NCBI GenBank assembly: GCA_046295175.1
Contig: JBKBNY010000001.1
Span: forward strand, 372,001 to 436,000
From: JALOLV01 sp046295175
Lineage (GTDB): Bacteria > Bacteroidota > Bacteroidia > Cytophagales > Spirosomataceae
Length of the DNA: 64,000 nucleotides
Direction: 5' to 3'
The notes under the pieces are model-generated. The model made no database searches, was not told the origin of the DNA, and saw nothing but the letters and a program-made list of their open reading frames with translations. Shown here piece by piece: positions 25,452 to 34,268 of the stretch. How positions within the stretch are numbered: the first letter of the stretch is position 1; each line of letters opens with the position of its first letter. The translations under genes and the position numbers were made by a program.

Positions 25452-26033
25452 ATGCCAAAGAAAATCCTCATCATAGACGGCCACCCCAACAAAGCCAGTC
25501 TATGCTACGCATTAGCCGAAGCCTACCAAAAAGGGGCCTCCGAAATCGGTGCCGAAGTAAAAACCTTCCGCATTGCTGATTTAAACTTCAATCCAAATCT
25601 CGAAGCAGGTTATCAGAAAATCCAAACCCACGAACCCGATTTGCTATTGGCTCTCGAAAAAATCCGCTGGGCCGAACACATCGTTTGGGTACATCCTGTT
25701 TGGTGGGGTAGTTTTCCGGCCATCATGAAAGGTTTCATAGATAGACTTTTTGTACCTACGGTGGCGTTCAAGTACCGACCCAATTCGGTTTGGTGGGACA
25801 AACTCTTTGCGGGGCGTTCGGCACGTATCATCACTACGCTCGACCAACCGAGTTGGTACTACTGGTTGTTTTACGGTCGCCCGAGTGTCAATCAGCTCAA
25901 AAACAGCATCTTAAAATTCTGCGGTATCTCGCCAGTGCGTGTGAGCTATGTGGGCATCGTACGCAACTCTACCGAAACCCAACGCCAAAGGTGGATTCAG
26001 AAAATATATCAATTAGGTAAAAATCAAGCATAA
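25452..26033 (+). CDS. NAD(P)H quinone oxidoreductase, flavodoxin-fold
   Basis: The 193-residue protein begins KKILIIDGHPNKASLCYALA, the FMN/FAD-phosphate loop of the NQO/KefF/MdaB flavodoxin-like family, and continues with HIVWVHPVWWGSFPAIMKGF, the conserved flavin-contact region. Such enzymes reduce quinones by two electrons in the cytoplasm. It lies seven bases before a Rossmann-fold oxidoreductase gene; the two likely form an operon for redox detoxification. Confidence 0.9.
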   Translation: MPKKILIIDGHPNKASLCYALAEAYQKGASEIGAEVKTFRIADLNFNPNLEAGYQKIQTHEPDLLLALEKIRWAEHIVWVHPVWWGSFPAIMKGFIDRLFVPTVAFKYRPNSVWWDKLFAGRSARIITTLDQPSWYYWLFYGRPSVNQLKNSILKFCGISPVRVSYVGIVRNSTETQRQRWIQKIYQLGKNQA

Positions 26034-26040
26034 AATAGAC

Positions 26041-27057
26041 ATGAAAAGTAACATTTTGGTCATTGGTGGCACTGGCTTGGTCGGTAGCCGCATTGTGCAG
26101 AATCTTCGTCAAGAAATACCCCAACTCAATATTTGGATTGGTAGTCGAAAAGCCCAACCACAAGACCCCCAATATTTAAAATTAGACGTTCAAAACCCTG
26201 ATTCGCTTTCGCAAATCAAAAACCGAGGCATTGATTTGATACTACTTTGTGCCGCCGACCCCGCTGATAACGTGCTACGATATTGCGTCAAAGAAGGCAT
26301 TGATTATCTGGATATTACCAAACCCACTCCCGAACTCCAACGGGCTTATCGCTGGGCAAAGACACAAAAAGTTGCCAGTCAAATTGTGTTTAGTTCGGGC
26401 TGGATGGGCGGTATCGTAGGGAGCATGGCCTATCATTTAACTCCGAGTTTCGACAGTTTGAAACTATTCATCAGTTATTCGCTCAATGACCTCGCAGGCG
26501 AATCAACTACCCATTTCATAGCCGAAAACGTAACGAAGCTTTTTCACAAATACCAGCAAGGGCAGGCGGTAGCTACAAAACATTTTCTGAGTCCCGAAGC
26601 TCATGATTTTTGGTTTGGAATTGGCACCAAAAACACCTACGATTTTGATATTCCCGAAAACTTCATTTTTCATGAAGGTGAAAAAATACCCAATGTTACT
26701 ACCAAAATGACCTATAACTCCGACCTGGTATCGAAAGCTCTGTATTTGGCTCAAAAGATTCGCTTATTCGATTGGCTTTCGCATAGTGTGCGGCGGGCGG
26801 TATTCAACGCCAGTGGTAAAGGAGACCGAGTAATTTTTGAGGTAGTTGTAGAGGATAAACAGGGTTTAAAACGAAAAATCAGTCTCAAAGACAGCGAAGG
26901 ACAGGCTCATTTGACAGCTTTTTCGGCAGTGATGCACCTCAAAAAAATGTTGAGTAGCACCCAAAACGGGGTATTTTTCAGTCATCAGATTCATGAGCCT
27001 TCGAGCGTGATTCAAGCTCTTTTGGCACAACCACAAATCAGCATAAAAATAAATTAG
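26041..27057 (+). CDS. Saccharopine dehydrogenase-like NAD(P)-binding protein
   Basis: The 338-residue protein opens with NILVIGGTGLVGSRIVQNLR, a GxxGxxG dinucleotide-binding motif, and continues with IWIGSRK and LDVQNPDSL as in the saccharopine dehydrogenase NADP-binding family. The C-terminal half is divergent. The reaction is unknown; lysine metabolism is unlikely given the context. It lies between the quinone reductase and a GH16-like gene. Confidence 0.75.
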   Translation: MKSNILVIGGTGLVGSRIVQNLRQEIPQLNIWIGSRKAQPQDPQYLKLDVQNPDSLSQIKNRGIDLILLCAADPADNVLRYCVKEGIDYLDITKPTPELQRAYRWAKTQKVASQIVFSSGWMGGIVGSMAYHLTPSFDSLKLFISYSLNDLAGESTTHFIAENVTKLFHKYQQGQAVATKHFLSPEAHDFWFGIGTKNTYDFDIPENFIFHEGEKIPNVTTKMTYNSDLVSKALYLAQKIRLFDWLSHSVRRAVFNASGKGDRVIFEVVVEDKQGLKRKISLKDSEGQAHLTAFSAVMHLKKMLSSTQNGVFFSHQIHEPSSVIQALLAQPQISIKIN

Positions 27058-27113
27058 TGGCCAGAATCAGAAATTACCAACGAGATTTCTCATTTTTGTT
27101 TTTTACGAAAATT

Positions 27114-27977
27114 ATGAAAAAAAGCATCTGTCATCTCTTCATTCTGCTAACAGCCATGTCATCGGTTTTAGGACAAGAAAAATCAGCCATTTCAAAAGAA
27201 AAAGAGGGCTATCGTTTGGTTTTTGAAGATGATTTCAACAATCCAAAACTAAACCTCAAAAACTGGATTCCGTATTATTTACCTCAGTGGAGTAGCCGCG
27301 AAAAATCGAAACCAAATTATGAGATAAAAAACGGCAATCTCATCTTAAAAATCACCGAAAATCAGCAGCCTTGGTGTCCCGAATTCAATGGCAACGTCAA
27401 ATGCTCATCCATCCAAACTGGCATTTTTGCGGGTAAACTTGGCTCCAATATTGGCCAACACAAGTTTTTTAATCCTGACAAATGTGTGGTGCGAGAAGAA
27501 CAACAAAATAGCCATACGTTTTTGCCACAATACGGTTTTTTTGAGATTCGGGCCAAGTCTCTCAATACTTCTTCAAACGTTGTTTCGCTTTGGATGATTG
27601 GCTACGAAGACCAACCCGACAGGTCGGCGGAGTTGTGTGTTTTTGAGGTCAAAGGCTGGAATGTAGAAAAAAGCAAGGCCAAAATTGGTTTTGGGATTCA
27701 TAAATTCAACGACCCAACGCTCAAAGAAGCATTTTATGAAGAAGATTTTGAGATTGATGTGACTCAGTTTCATACGTACGCCGCCGAATGGACTCCCGAA
27801 AAAGTAGTTTTTTATATTGATGGCAAAGCAACCAAAACCATCGGGCAAGCCCCTCAGTACCCCATGCAGTTTATGTTGGGGGTTTATGAGATTCCGGATT
27901 TGCAGAAAAAAGAGGTACAAGAAAAATACCCCAAGGAGTTCGTGGTTGAGTATGTGCGGGCGTATCAGAAAAAGTAA
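27114..27977 (+). CDS. GH16-like concanavalin-fold protein with altered active site
   Basis: I place the start at ATG 27114, which gives a signal peptide (MKKSICHLFILLTAMSSVLG); GTG 27057 in the same frame lies in the previous stop. The 287-residue protein has the GH16 outline: YRLVFEDDFN at the start, YGFFEIRAKS before the active site and YAAEWTPEKVVFYIDGK after it. The catalytic motif ExDxxE appears as ELCVFE: both glutamates are kept but the middle aspartate is cysteine. It may be a variant glycosidase or a glycan-binding protein. Confidence 0.7.
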   Translation: MKKSICHLFILLTAMSSVLGQEKSAISKEKEGYRLVFEDDFNNPKLNLKNWIPYYLPQWSSREKSKPNYEIKNGNLILKITENQQPWCPEFNGNVKCSSIQTGIFAGKLGSNIGQHKFFNPDKCVVREEQQNSHTFLPQYGFFEIRAKSLNTSSNVVSLWMIGYEDQPDRSAELCVFEVKGWNVEKSKAKIGFGIHKFNDPTLKEAFYEEDFEIDVTQFHTYAAEWTPEKVVFYIDGKATKTIGQAPQYPMQFMLGVYEIPDLQKKEVQEKYPKEFVVEYVRAYQKK

Positions 27978-27986
27978 AATCCTTTC

Positions 27987-28030
27987 TTAACCCAAGTCAA
28001 TCATTTTCTTGATGCCAAACTCGAAATTTG
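27987..28030 (+). promoter_or_regulatory. Crp/Fnr-type box plus -7 element for the 28052 gene
   Basis: TTAACCCAAGTCAA (27987-28000) lies 22 bp before GAAATTTG (28023-28030), a one-mismatch -7 element; ATG 28052 follows after 21 bp. The box begins ten bases after the GH16-like stop codon. Confidence 0.65.
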
Positions 28031-28051
28031 CATCGAAAAAACATCAAGAAA

Positions 28052-28441
28052 ATGAACAAAAAAGACTTATTATCAACACTTTGGGTATTTGTAACCATCA
28101 ATTATTTGTACTGCGACCTCATCGGATTAATGGACGCATCACTCCTCAAACAATATCTTACTGGTAAGGTAGAAGGAATGGAAATCAGTCGAGAATTTTT
28201 ACTTTATGCAGGCATATTGATGGAGATTCCGATTGCGATGATTCTGCTTTCTAAGATACTGAAAGACAAACTAAACGCTTGGACAAATATTGTGGCGGCA
28301 GCAATCAAAACTATCGTAATGGTACTGACATTTTTTGTAGGAAATGCCACCATTTACTATACTTTCTTTGCGATAATTGAGATTTCGACCACCGTTTTTA
28401 TATTTATTTACGCAATCCGATGGCTCATACGTAAAAGTTAA
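28052..28441 (+). CDS. DUF6326-like four-helix membrane protein
   Basis: The start is ATG 28052; the upstream TTG 28028 overlaps the -7 element. The 129-residue protein has four membrane helices and the opening STLWVFVTINYLYCDLIGLMD, which I associate with the DUF6326 group of small membrane proteins. Function unknown. Its promoter carries a Crp/Fnr-type box, and a Crp/Fnr gene lies convergent just downstream. Confidence 0.65.
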   Translation: MNKKDLLSTLWVFVTINYLYCDLIGLMDASLLKQYLTGKVEGMEISREFLLYAGILMEIPIAMILLSKILKDKLNAWTNIVAAAIKTIVMVLTFFVGNATIYYTFFAIIEISTTVFIFIYAIRWLIRKS

Positions 28442-28482
28442 TCGTTATTTATTTCCTTATCCTGAAATTTTTGCCTAACTAC

Positions 28483-29061
28483 TTAACTTTTCTTTATGAT
28501 TCGCCTACGGATTCGGCTCAGCGACTCGGGTTTTATACCGATATAACTCGCCAACTGATATTGCGGAATCCGTTGAACTAAATCAGGATTCGCCTCGACC
28601 AACCTCAAATAACGTTGCTCGGGCGAATCATTCAAATAATTCAACATTTTCTGCTGAAATTCGGCAAATGTATGCTCAATTACCTTACGAGCGATGCCCT
28701 CAAGTCTCGGAAATCTATCAAATAAAGCCTGAGCCGAAGTGTCATTACCCGTCAATAATAAACAGTCTTCGTCGCATACCCAATAGCAATTCGATGGCTT
28801 GTTGGAGTCGGAGCCATTGAGCGAAATAATCCATTGGTCTTCGGTAAAAAAAGCAGTCGTTTTTTCTTCACCATCAATGATTTGGTATTGCCGAATCAAC
28901 CCTTCAAAGACAAAATAGGTATCGCTCGAATACTGCCCTTCTCTCAGCAAAACAGTACCTTTTTTGAAGGTTTTGATAACCGAACTTTCTTTGATAGCCT
29001 CGGTTTCTTCAACCGAAAGCGGCGAAATATTCGAAAAATATCTAACGATTTTATCTTTCAT
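28483..29061 (-). CDS. Crp/Fnr family transcriptional regulator
   Basis: The 192-residue protein has the sensor domain (about 25-115, KKGTVLLREGQYSSDTYFVF) and the HTH SPEQRYLRLVEANPDLVQRI, then PQYQLASYIGIKPESLSRIR, with recognition helix ESLSRIR. It has no FNR cysteines. A TTACC-N4-GTCAA box lies only 18 bp before its start codon and 22 bp before the divergent gene's -7 element. Bound protein could thus activate the 29152 gene and shut off its own gene. It is a paralogue of the 29846 regulator. Confidence 0.92.
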   Translation of the reverse strand: MKDKIVRYFSNISPLSVEETEAIKESSVIKTFKKGTVLLREGQYSSDTYFVFEGLIRQYQIIDGEEKTTAFFTEDQWIISLNGSDSNKPSNCYWVCDEDCLLLTGNDTSAQALFDRFPRLEGIARKVIEHTFAEFQQKMLNYLNDSPEQRYLRLVEANPDLVQRIPQYQLASYIGIKPESLSRIRRRIIKKS

Positions 29062-29079
29062 CTTAATAAATTCTATTTC

Positions 29080-29123
29080 TTACCAAAAGTCAATGGATAG
29101 CAACCTTCGCCACGATAATTTTG
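29080..29123 (+). promoter_or_regulatory. Crp/Fnr-type box plus -7 element for the 29152 gene
   Basis: TTACCAAAAGTCAA (29080-29093) lies 22 bp before a perfect -7 element TAATTTTG (29116-29123); ATG 29152 follows after 28 bp. The box sits between the divergent Crp/Fnr gene and its probable target. Confidence 0.7.
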
Positions 29124-29151
29124 CCTAAATTTTAATCAATTCATTAAGGTT

Positions 29152-29856
29152 ATGCAAAATACATATTCCATCAAGGCTACCGCCCGAATCGCAGGGCTGC
29201 TATATTTTTTACAGATTCCGTTGGGTGTTTTTGGTATCATTTACATACCACAAGTTCTTTTTGTACCAAATGATTTAAGTGCAACTATTTCTAATATTTT
29301 AGCCAATGAATCTATGTTCAGAATGAGCGTCGTGAGTGCTATCGTTTGTGCATTAGTTACTGTTCTGACCGCCTATTTCATCCATAAAGTACTAAGACCC
29401 GTTGATAAAACCCTTGCCCGACTGATTGTGATTTTTACGTGTATTGTTACACCCATTACGATGCTCAACGAACTCAACCACATCGCGATTCTGCTAATTC
29501 TGAAAAATAATGAGATAAAAGCCGCATTTTCAACAAATCAAATTCATTCGGCAATCAGGTTTTTCATAGAATTACATCATTATGGCCTTCAAATCGCCAA
29601 TATATTCTTTGGGCTTTGGCTACTGCCGATGGGGTATTTGGTCATAAAATCTGGCTATATTCCTAAAATAATTGGTTATTTGCTACTCTTAACATGTTTT
29701 GGTTATCTTGTTGATTTTATGGCATTTTATTTATTTCCAGATTTCAATTTCAAATTGAGTGAATACACTTGGTTAGGCGAAGTTCTGATGGTTTTGTGGC
29801 TATTGCTTAAAGGCGTAAAGCTCGAAGAATACCAAAAGCTCTACCCTACTTCTTAG
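29152..29856 (+). CDS. DUF4386 family membrane protein
   Basis: The 234-residue protein has six membrane helices and the DUF4386 outline: ATARIAGLLYFLQIPLGVFG at the N terminus and IFFGLWLLPMGYLVIKSGYI with PKIIGYLLLL in the second half. The family is common in Bacteroidota and has no known function. It is transcribed away from one Crp/Fnr gene and overlaps the 3' end of another by 11 bases, so it is flanked by two regulators. The box at 29080 suggests activation by one of them. Confidence 0.88.
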   Translation: MQNTYSIKATARIAGLLYFLQIPLGVFGIIYIPQVLFVPNDLSATISNILANESMFRMSVVSAIVCALVTVLTAYFIHKVLRPVDKTLARLIVIFTCIVTPITMLNELNHIAILLILKNNEIKAAFSTNQIHSAIRFFIELHHYGLQIANIFFGLWLLPMGYLVIKSGYIPKIIGYLLLLTCFGYLVDFMAFYLFPDFNFKLSEYTWLGEVLMVLWLLLKGVKLEEYQKLYPTS

Positions 29857-30421
29857 CAAGCCGACGCCTGATTCGGCTCAACGACTCAGGCGTAACTCCC
29901 AGATAACTTGCAATTTGGTGTTGTGGAACTCGCTGAATCAAATCAGGACGATTTTTTATCAAATCTAAGTAGCGTTTTTCGGGCGATGAAGTTACAAAAT
30001 TGGCAAAATCTTCTTGGGTTTTGCCAAAATCTTGTTCGACCATCGTCCGAGTAAGCGATTCTAAATTCGGAAACTTCCGATACATTTCTTTCTCCTCCTC
30101 AGGATTCCCCACAATCGCCGTAACGTCTTCTAAACAAACCGTAAAATGGTTTGATGGCTTGCCTTTTAAATAGGTCTGAAACGGCACAACCGCTTGGTTT
30201 TCGGTGTAGAAAGCCGTCGTTTTTTCGATTCCATCTTCCAAAATATATTGCCTTACACATCCTTTCAGAATATAATAACAAAGAGTCGAAACAGCCCCCT
30301 CTTGCACCAAAATCGTACCTTTTTTGATGGTTTTGATATTCAATGCGTCAATTACTTCGGCCAATTCATCTTTTGAGCCAGACCAATTCTCTGAAAAGTA
30401 CACCAATATTTCTGTTTTCAT
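29846..30421 (-). CDS. Crp/Fnr family transcriptional regulator
   Basis: I chose the ATG at 30421, which makes the N terminus (MKTEILVYFSENWSGSKDEL) match the 28483 paralogue; an upstream ATG at 30457 is possible. The 191-residue protein carries KKGTILVQEGAVSTLCYYIL in the sensor part and SPEKRYLDLIKNRPDLIQRV, then PQHQIASYLGVTPESLSRIR, in the HTH. A perfect minus-strand -7 element (TACTTTTG, 30478-30471) and a shared Crp/Fnr-type box (30504-30517) lie upstream, so it probably controls itself and the divergent hydrolase. Confidence 0.92.
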   Translation of the reverse strand: MKTEILVYFSENWSGSKDELAEVIDALNIKTIKKGTILVQEGAVSTLCYYILKGCVRQYILEDGIEKTTAFYTENQAVVPFQTYLKGKPSNHFTVCLEDVTAIVGNPEEEKEMYRKFPNLESLTRTMVEQDFGKTQEDFANFVTSSPEKRYLDLIKNRPDLIQRVPQHQIASYLGVTPESLSRIRRRLAKK

Positions 30422-30503
30422 AGCAATCAAATTTTGTGTTTCAACAAAGTAAGGCATTTATACGCAATCGCAAAAGTATTAATTGCTCATCGCCACTCCT
30501 TTC

Positions 30504-30547
30504 TTAACTAAAGTCAATGAAATCGAGCCACCCCACTTCTAATTTTG
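30504..30547 (+). promoter_or_regulatory. Shared Crp/Fnr-type box between divergent genes
   Basis: TTAACTAAAGTCAA (30504-30517) lies 22 bp before TAATTTTG (30540-30547), the -7 element of the hydrolase gene. On the other strand the same box lies 25 bp from TACTTTTG (30471-30478), the -7 element of the Crp/Fnr gene. One site could serve both promoters. Confidence 0.75.
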
Positions 30548-30569
30548 CGGAGTAACAAAACAAAATTTC

Positions 30570-31613
30570 ATGATTATGAAGAAGCTATTTTTAATCGTTC
30601 TTTCGGTTTGGTTTGTCTCTTGCAAAGAAGATGATGCCAAAGCCGTAAACAGTATCAACGAATCTAAGTATCTCGACCTCAACGGAACCAAACAATTTGT
30701 GATGATTCGGGGCGAAAATGACCAAAACCCTGTGCTTTTGCACCTACACGGTGGGCCGGGTGTTTCTGAAATCGGTGGATTGCGAAAATACAACAAAGAT
30801 TTAGAGAAAAACTTTACGGTGGTTTACTGGGACCAACGAAATGCCGGAAAATCTTACACCGAGAATTTTCCAGCTGCCGAAATCAAGGTTCAGAAATACG
30901 TCGAAGATGTTAATCAATTGGCTAAATACCTCAAAGATAGGCTAAAAGTCAATAAAATCTTCTTGGTTGGGCATTCGTGGGGTTCGCAATTAGGGATGTT
31001 GGCAGTGCAGAAGTATCCGCAGCATTTTTCGGCATTTGTCGGTACGGGTCAGCAGGTGGCGGCTTACGAAGGCGAGTTGCAGTCGTATCGCTACACTTTG
31101 GCAAAGGCTAAAGAATTTAAGGTGGATTCGCTCATAAAGCAATTACAATTTATTGGCGAACCCAAAAGTGGCGATTTTAGTACGATGTATCCGTTTCCAG
31201 AAGCCTTTTCTTTGCAGAAATACATCCTTTTGGAGCTCAATCGCAAAATCTATAACGGTTTCCCGATTGAAAAACTTTTTGCCAATTTTCAAGAATCAGA
31301 CGAATACACTGCCAAAGAAAAAGAGAATTACCTCAACGGAGCAAATTTTGCCAACGAACACATCATTAAAGACCCCGACTACAATAATTTTGACTTACGA
31401 AAACAAGTACCCGAAGTAAAAATCCCAGTATTTTTTATTGCGGGTAAATTCGATTTCGTCAATCCGACACCACTTGCCAAAGAGTATTTCGACTTACTGA
31501 AAGCACCGAAAAAAGAATTCATCTCGTTCGAAAAATCAGGACACGACCCAGCTTGGGAAGAACCCGAACGCTACCACAGCGAATTGAATCGGATTTATAA
31601 ATTGATAAAATAA
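30570..31613 (+). CDS. Prolyl aminopeptidase-like alpha/beta hydrolase lipoprotein
   Basis: The 347-residue protein has a lipoprotein signal ending WFVSC. Its hydrolase domain has HLHGGPG (the HGGPG motif of proline iminopeptidases), YWDQRNAGKS (DQRGxGxS family motif) and the nucleophile elbow GHSWGS, with a late histidine in SGHDPAW. It probably cleaves N-terminal proline or related amides in the periplasm or at the outer membrane. ATG 30576 is an alternative start. The promoter carries the box at 30504. Confidence 0.85.
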   Translation: MIMKKLFLIVLSVWFVSCKEDDAKAVNSINESKYLDLNGTKQFVMIRGENDQNPVLLHLHGGPGVSEIGGLRKYNKDLEKNFTVVYWDQRNAGKSYTENFPAAEIKVQKYVEDVNQLAKYLKDRLKVNKIFLVGHSWGSQLGMLAVQKYPQHFSAFVGTGQQVAAYEGELQSYRYTLAKAKEFKVDSLIKQLQFIGEPKSGDFSTMYPFPEAFSLQKYILLELNRKIYNGFPIEKLFANFQESDEYTAKEKENYLNGANFANEHIIKDPDYNNFDLRKQVPEVKIPVFFIAGKFDFVNPTPLAKEYFDLLKAPKKEFISFEKSGHDPAWEEPERYHSELNRIYKLIK

Positions 31614-31752
31614 AGGTTCTTAATTTCTCAGAAGACGACAAACGAGGCTATTTCAAAGGTTTTGAGTACAAAGTACGATGCAAATTGACTAAATATTAAA
31701 AGCATTGAACTTAATACTTTAGGCTTTTGAAGTAGTTTCATTTATTTTTTTC

Positions 31753-31794
31753 AATACATCGCTATACAATGTATTATTTTTTCATATATATTTG
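31753..31794 (+). promoter_or_regulatory. PadR operator and promoter
   Basis: AATACAT (31753-31759) and ATGTATT (31769-31775) are perfect inverted arms nine bases apart, like known PadR operators. TATATTTG (31787-31794), a perfect -7 element, follows and ends four bases before the padR ATG at 31799. Confidence 0.7.
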
Positions 31795-31798
31795 CAAT

Positions 31799-32128
31799 AT
31801 GAAAAATGAATTTCTAAAAAACTGGGATACTCAACTCAAAAAAGGGATACTACCTTTTTTTGTTTTGCAAGCACTCAACCAAAAAGAGTGTTATGGTTAC
31901 GAACTCATTCAAACCCTAAAAGATTCTGTCGGGATTGAAGTAACAGAAAGTACGATTTATCCGCTGTTAATAAGGCTCATGAAAGACGAATTACTGATTC
32001 ATAAATGGGTAGAACAGCAATCGGGGATTCCGAGAAAATACTACTTCATTACCGAAGAGGGCAAGAGTAATTTGCTTGAAATGAAAAAAAATATTGAAGA
32101 AATGATGCAAAAAATCGAAATCAAATGA
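31799..32128 (+). CDS. PadR family transcriptional regulator
   Basis: I start at ATG 31799; the earlier ATG 31769 lies in the operator and upstream of the -7 element. The 109-residue protein is a typical PadR: LKKGILPFFVLQALNQKECY, GYELIQTL, then TESTIYPLLIRLMKDELLIH and the wing GIPRKYYFITEEG. It should repress its own operon. The two following genes overlap in series by four bases each, making a three-gene operon. With the -7 element so close, the mRNA may be leaderless. Confidence 0.92.
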   Translation: MKNEFLKNWDTQLKKGILPFFVLQALNQKECYGYELIQTLKDSVGIEVTESTIYPLLIRLMKDELLIHKWVEQQSGIPRKYYFITEEGKSNLLEMKKNIEEMMQKIEIK

Positions 32129-32703
32129 AACTAATCGAATTTAAAAATAATAACTCTCAAAGAATCTATACCGACTACCTAAATCGGAGTAAGCATGTTT
32201 TAAGGCTTCTTTCAAAAGAAGACCAAGAAGATACAATGATGGAAGTGAACAGCTATATTTTTGAATATATGCAAAACCATCAGGCAGAAGATGAAACAAC
32301 GGCCTTGCTTAATATTTTGGAAAGATTAGGCTCGCCCGAAGAAACCCTCAAAGAAGTTGTTGCTTCTAAAAAAATAGACCAAGCCGTAAAAACCTATAAC
32401 ATCAAGCACTTGCTTGTGGCACTATTTCTAAACCTCCGCAACGGGGTTGTTTATGTCTTTTTATTTATCCTAACACTCCTTTTGGTGTGTTTCCCGGTGC
32501 TAATTGTTTTAGAAATCCTGTTTCCTGAACAAACTGGGCTTTTTGTTGGTAAAAATACATTTATGCTTGGTTATACAGTTCGTGATGAGAACAAAACCGA
32601 GCTTCTCGGCAACGCTTTTATTCCTCTTATGGTGGTATTTGGAGTATTTCTCTATTTCTTAATCATATTTCTTTTAAAAATTATCAAACACAAAAAATCA
32701 TGA
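32125..32703 (+). CDS. HAAS/DUF1700-type signalling membrane protein
   Basis: The 192-residue protein has a soluble N-terminal helical domain (1-85: LRLLSKEDQEDTMMEVNSYI, then LLNILERLGSPEETLKEVVA) like the HAAS/DUF1700 domains that partner PadR regulators, followed by two membrane helices (about 108-135 and 162-185). The known arrangement of PadR plus DUF1700 protein suggests a signalling pair. It overlaps padR by four bases and the hydrolase gene by four bases. Confidence 0.82.
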   Translation: MKLIEFKNNNSQRIYTDYLNRSKHVLRLLSKEDQEDTMMEVNSYIFEYMQNHQAEDETTALLNILERLGSPEETLKEVVASKKIDQAVKTYNIKHLLVALFLNLRNGVVYVFLFILTLLLVCFPVLIVLEILFPEQTGLFVGKNTFMLGYTVRDENKTELLGNAFIPLMVVFGVFLYFLIIFLLKIIKHKKS

Positions 32704-34100
32704 AAAAGCTAATTTTAACAATTTTCTCAACGCTATTATTTACCTTTCTGACCAATGCCCAAGATATTACTGGCTCTTGGAACGGCACTTTGAATGTTGG
32801 TTCGGCCAAGCTCAGGATTGTCATCAACATTTCAAAAACCGAAGACGGCTATAAATCTACTTTAGATAGTCCCGACCAAGGTGCAAAGGGGATTACTGTA
32901 CCAAAAACAACTTTCGAAAACTCAAAATTAAGTTTTGAGATTCCGGCAGGAGGAATTCAATATACAGGAGATTTCCAAAATGATAAGTTTGTTGGTACTT
33001 TCAAACAAGGTGGTCGTGAGATTCCGCTCGAATTGGTAAAAGGAACTGTGGTCGTTGAAGCACCAGTTCGTCCGCAAGAACCTAAGAAACCTTTTCCATA
33101 TTATTCAGAAGACATAACTTTCGAGAATCCGAAGGCTCAAATCACATTAGCAGGTACGCTTACTTTGCCACAAAAAGAGGGTGTTTTTCCGGCGGTTATC
33201 CTGATTTCGGGAAGTGGTCCACAAAATCGTGATGAAGAATTATTAGGTCATAAGCCTTTTTTGGTGATTTCGGATTATTTGACTCGTAACGGAATTGCCG
33301 TCTTGCGATTCGACGACCGCGGCGTTGGGCAATCGAAAGGGGTTTTCAAAACGGCAACTTCGGCCGATAATGCCTCCGATGTCGAAAGTGCGGTGGCTTA
33401 CTTACGCACACGTAAAGAAATTAAGCAAATTGGCTTAATGGGGCATAGTGAAGGTGGGCTGATTGCTCCGATGGTGGCTGCTGCAAATCCAAATGTGGAA
33501 TTTATTGTGTTACTGGCCGGAACCGGAATCAGTGGCGATAAACTTTTACTGATGCAACAAGAACTGATTGCTCGTGCCAACGGAGCCGACGAAAAAGAGA
33601 TTGGTTTAACAAAAAAAATGAGCGAGAAAGTTTTTGAATTGATTACGAAATCGAATGATGATGAGCAACTCAAAAAAGATTTAGGAGAGTATTTCAAACA
33701 AGCATTGAAAGAAAACCCAGAGATAAAGTCAGCAAATCAGAAAGAAGAAGAATTTATTGCCGAGCAGATAAAAGGAGCGATGAGTCCGTGGCCGTGGATG
33801 CAATATTTCTTAAAATACGACCCCGCAACCAGCTTAAAGAAGGTAAAATGCCCAGTATTGGCACTAAATGGCGAAAAAGATTTGCAAGTCCCTGCCAAAG
33901 AAAATCTATCAGCAATTGAAAAAATATTGAGAACTTCAGGGAATAAGAATGTAACCACAAAAGCTTACGATGGATTGAATCACCTTTTCCAAGAGTGCAA
34001 AACGGGTAGCCCTGCCGAATACCCAACCATTCAACAAACCTTTTCGCCAGTTGTGATGGCAGATTTTACGAAGTGGATAAAAGAAAGAACTACGAAATAA
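32700..34100 (+). CDS. Exported alpha/beta hydrolase with N-terminal beta domain
   Basis: The 466-residue protein has a signal peptide (cleavage near TNAQ), a beta domain (about 22-115, DITGSWNGTLNVGSAKLRIV) and an alpha/beta hydrolase domain with ISGSGPQNRDE, RFDDRGVGQS and the nucleophile elbow GHSEGG; the late histidine is in GLNHLFQ. The combination is common in Bacteroidota and usually acts as an esterase or acylhydrolase in the periplasm. It ends the padR operon and is probably the gene that PadR controls. Confidence 0.85.
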   Translation: MKKLILTIFSTLLFTFLTNAQDITGSWNGTLNVGSAKLRIVINISKTEDGYKSTLDSPDQGAKGITVPKTTFENSKLSFEIPAGGIQYTGDFQNDKFVGTFKQGGREIPLELVKGTVVVEAPVRPQEPKKPFPYYSEDITFENPKAQITLAGTLTLPQKEGVFPAVILISGSGPQNRDEELLGHKPFLVISDYLTRNGIAVLRFDDRGVGQSKGVFKTATSADNASDVESAVAYLRTRKEIKQIGLMGHSEGGLIAPMVAAANPNVEFIVLLAGTGISGDKLLLMQQELIARANGADEKEIGLTKKMSEKVFELITKSNDDEQLKKDLGEYFKQALKENPEIKSANQKEEEFIAEQIKGAMSPWPWMQYFLKYDPATSLKKVKCPVLALNGEKDLQVPAKENLSAIEKILRTSGNKNVTTKAYDGLNHLFQECKTGSPAEYPTIQQTFSPVVMADFTKWIKERTTK

Positions 34101-34268
34101 AAACGTATCAATAAGTCATTAAACAGTTCTTTTAATCTTTTGACTATCAACAATTGAACCATGAAAGATTAATTGAGTTATCCGAAATAGTTTAATTTTA
34201 TACCATTGCGTTTGTATGTTTCTAAAATACGTGCTTTGGCATCAATTTTTTGATGATAAATTTAGATT

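Noticed and set aside
31685..31729. TTGACTAAATATTA before the PadR operon as a Crp/Fnr box
   Set aside because: The right half does not match and there is no -7 element at the fixed distance; the PadR palindrome explains the promoter better.
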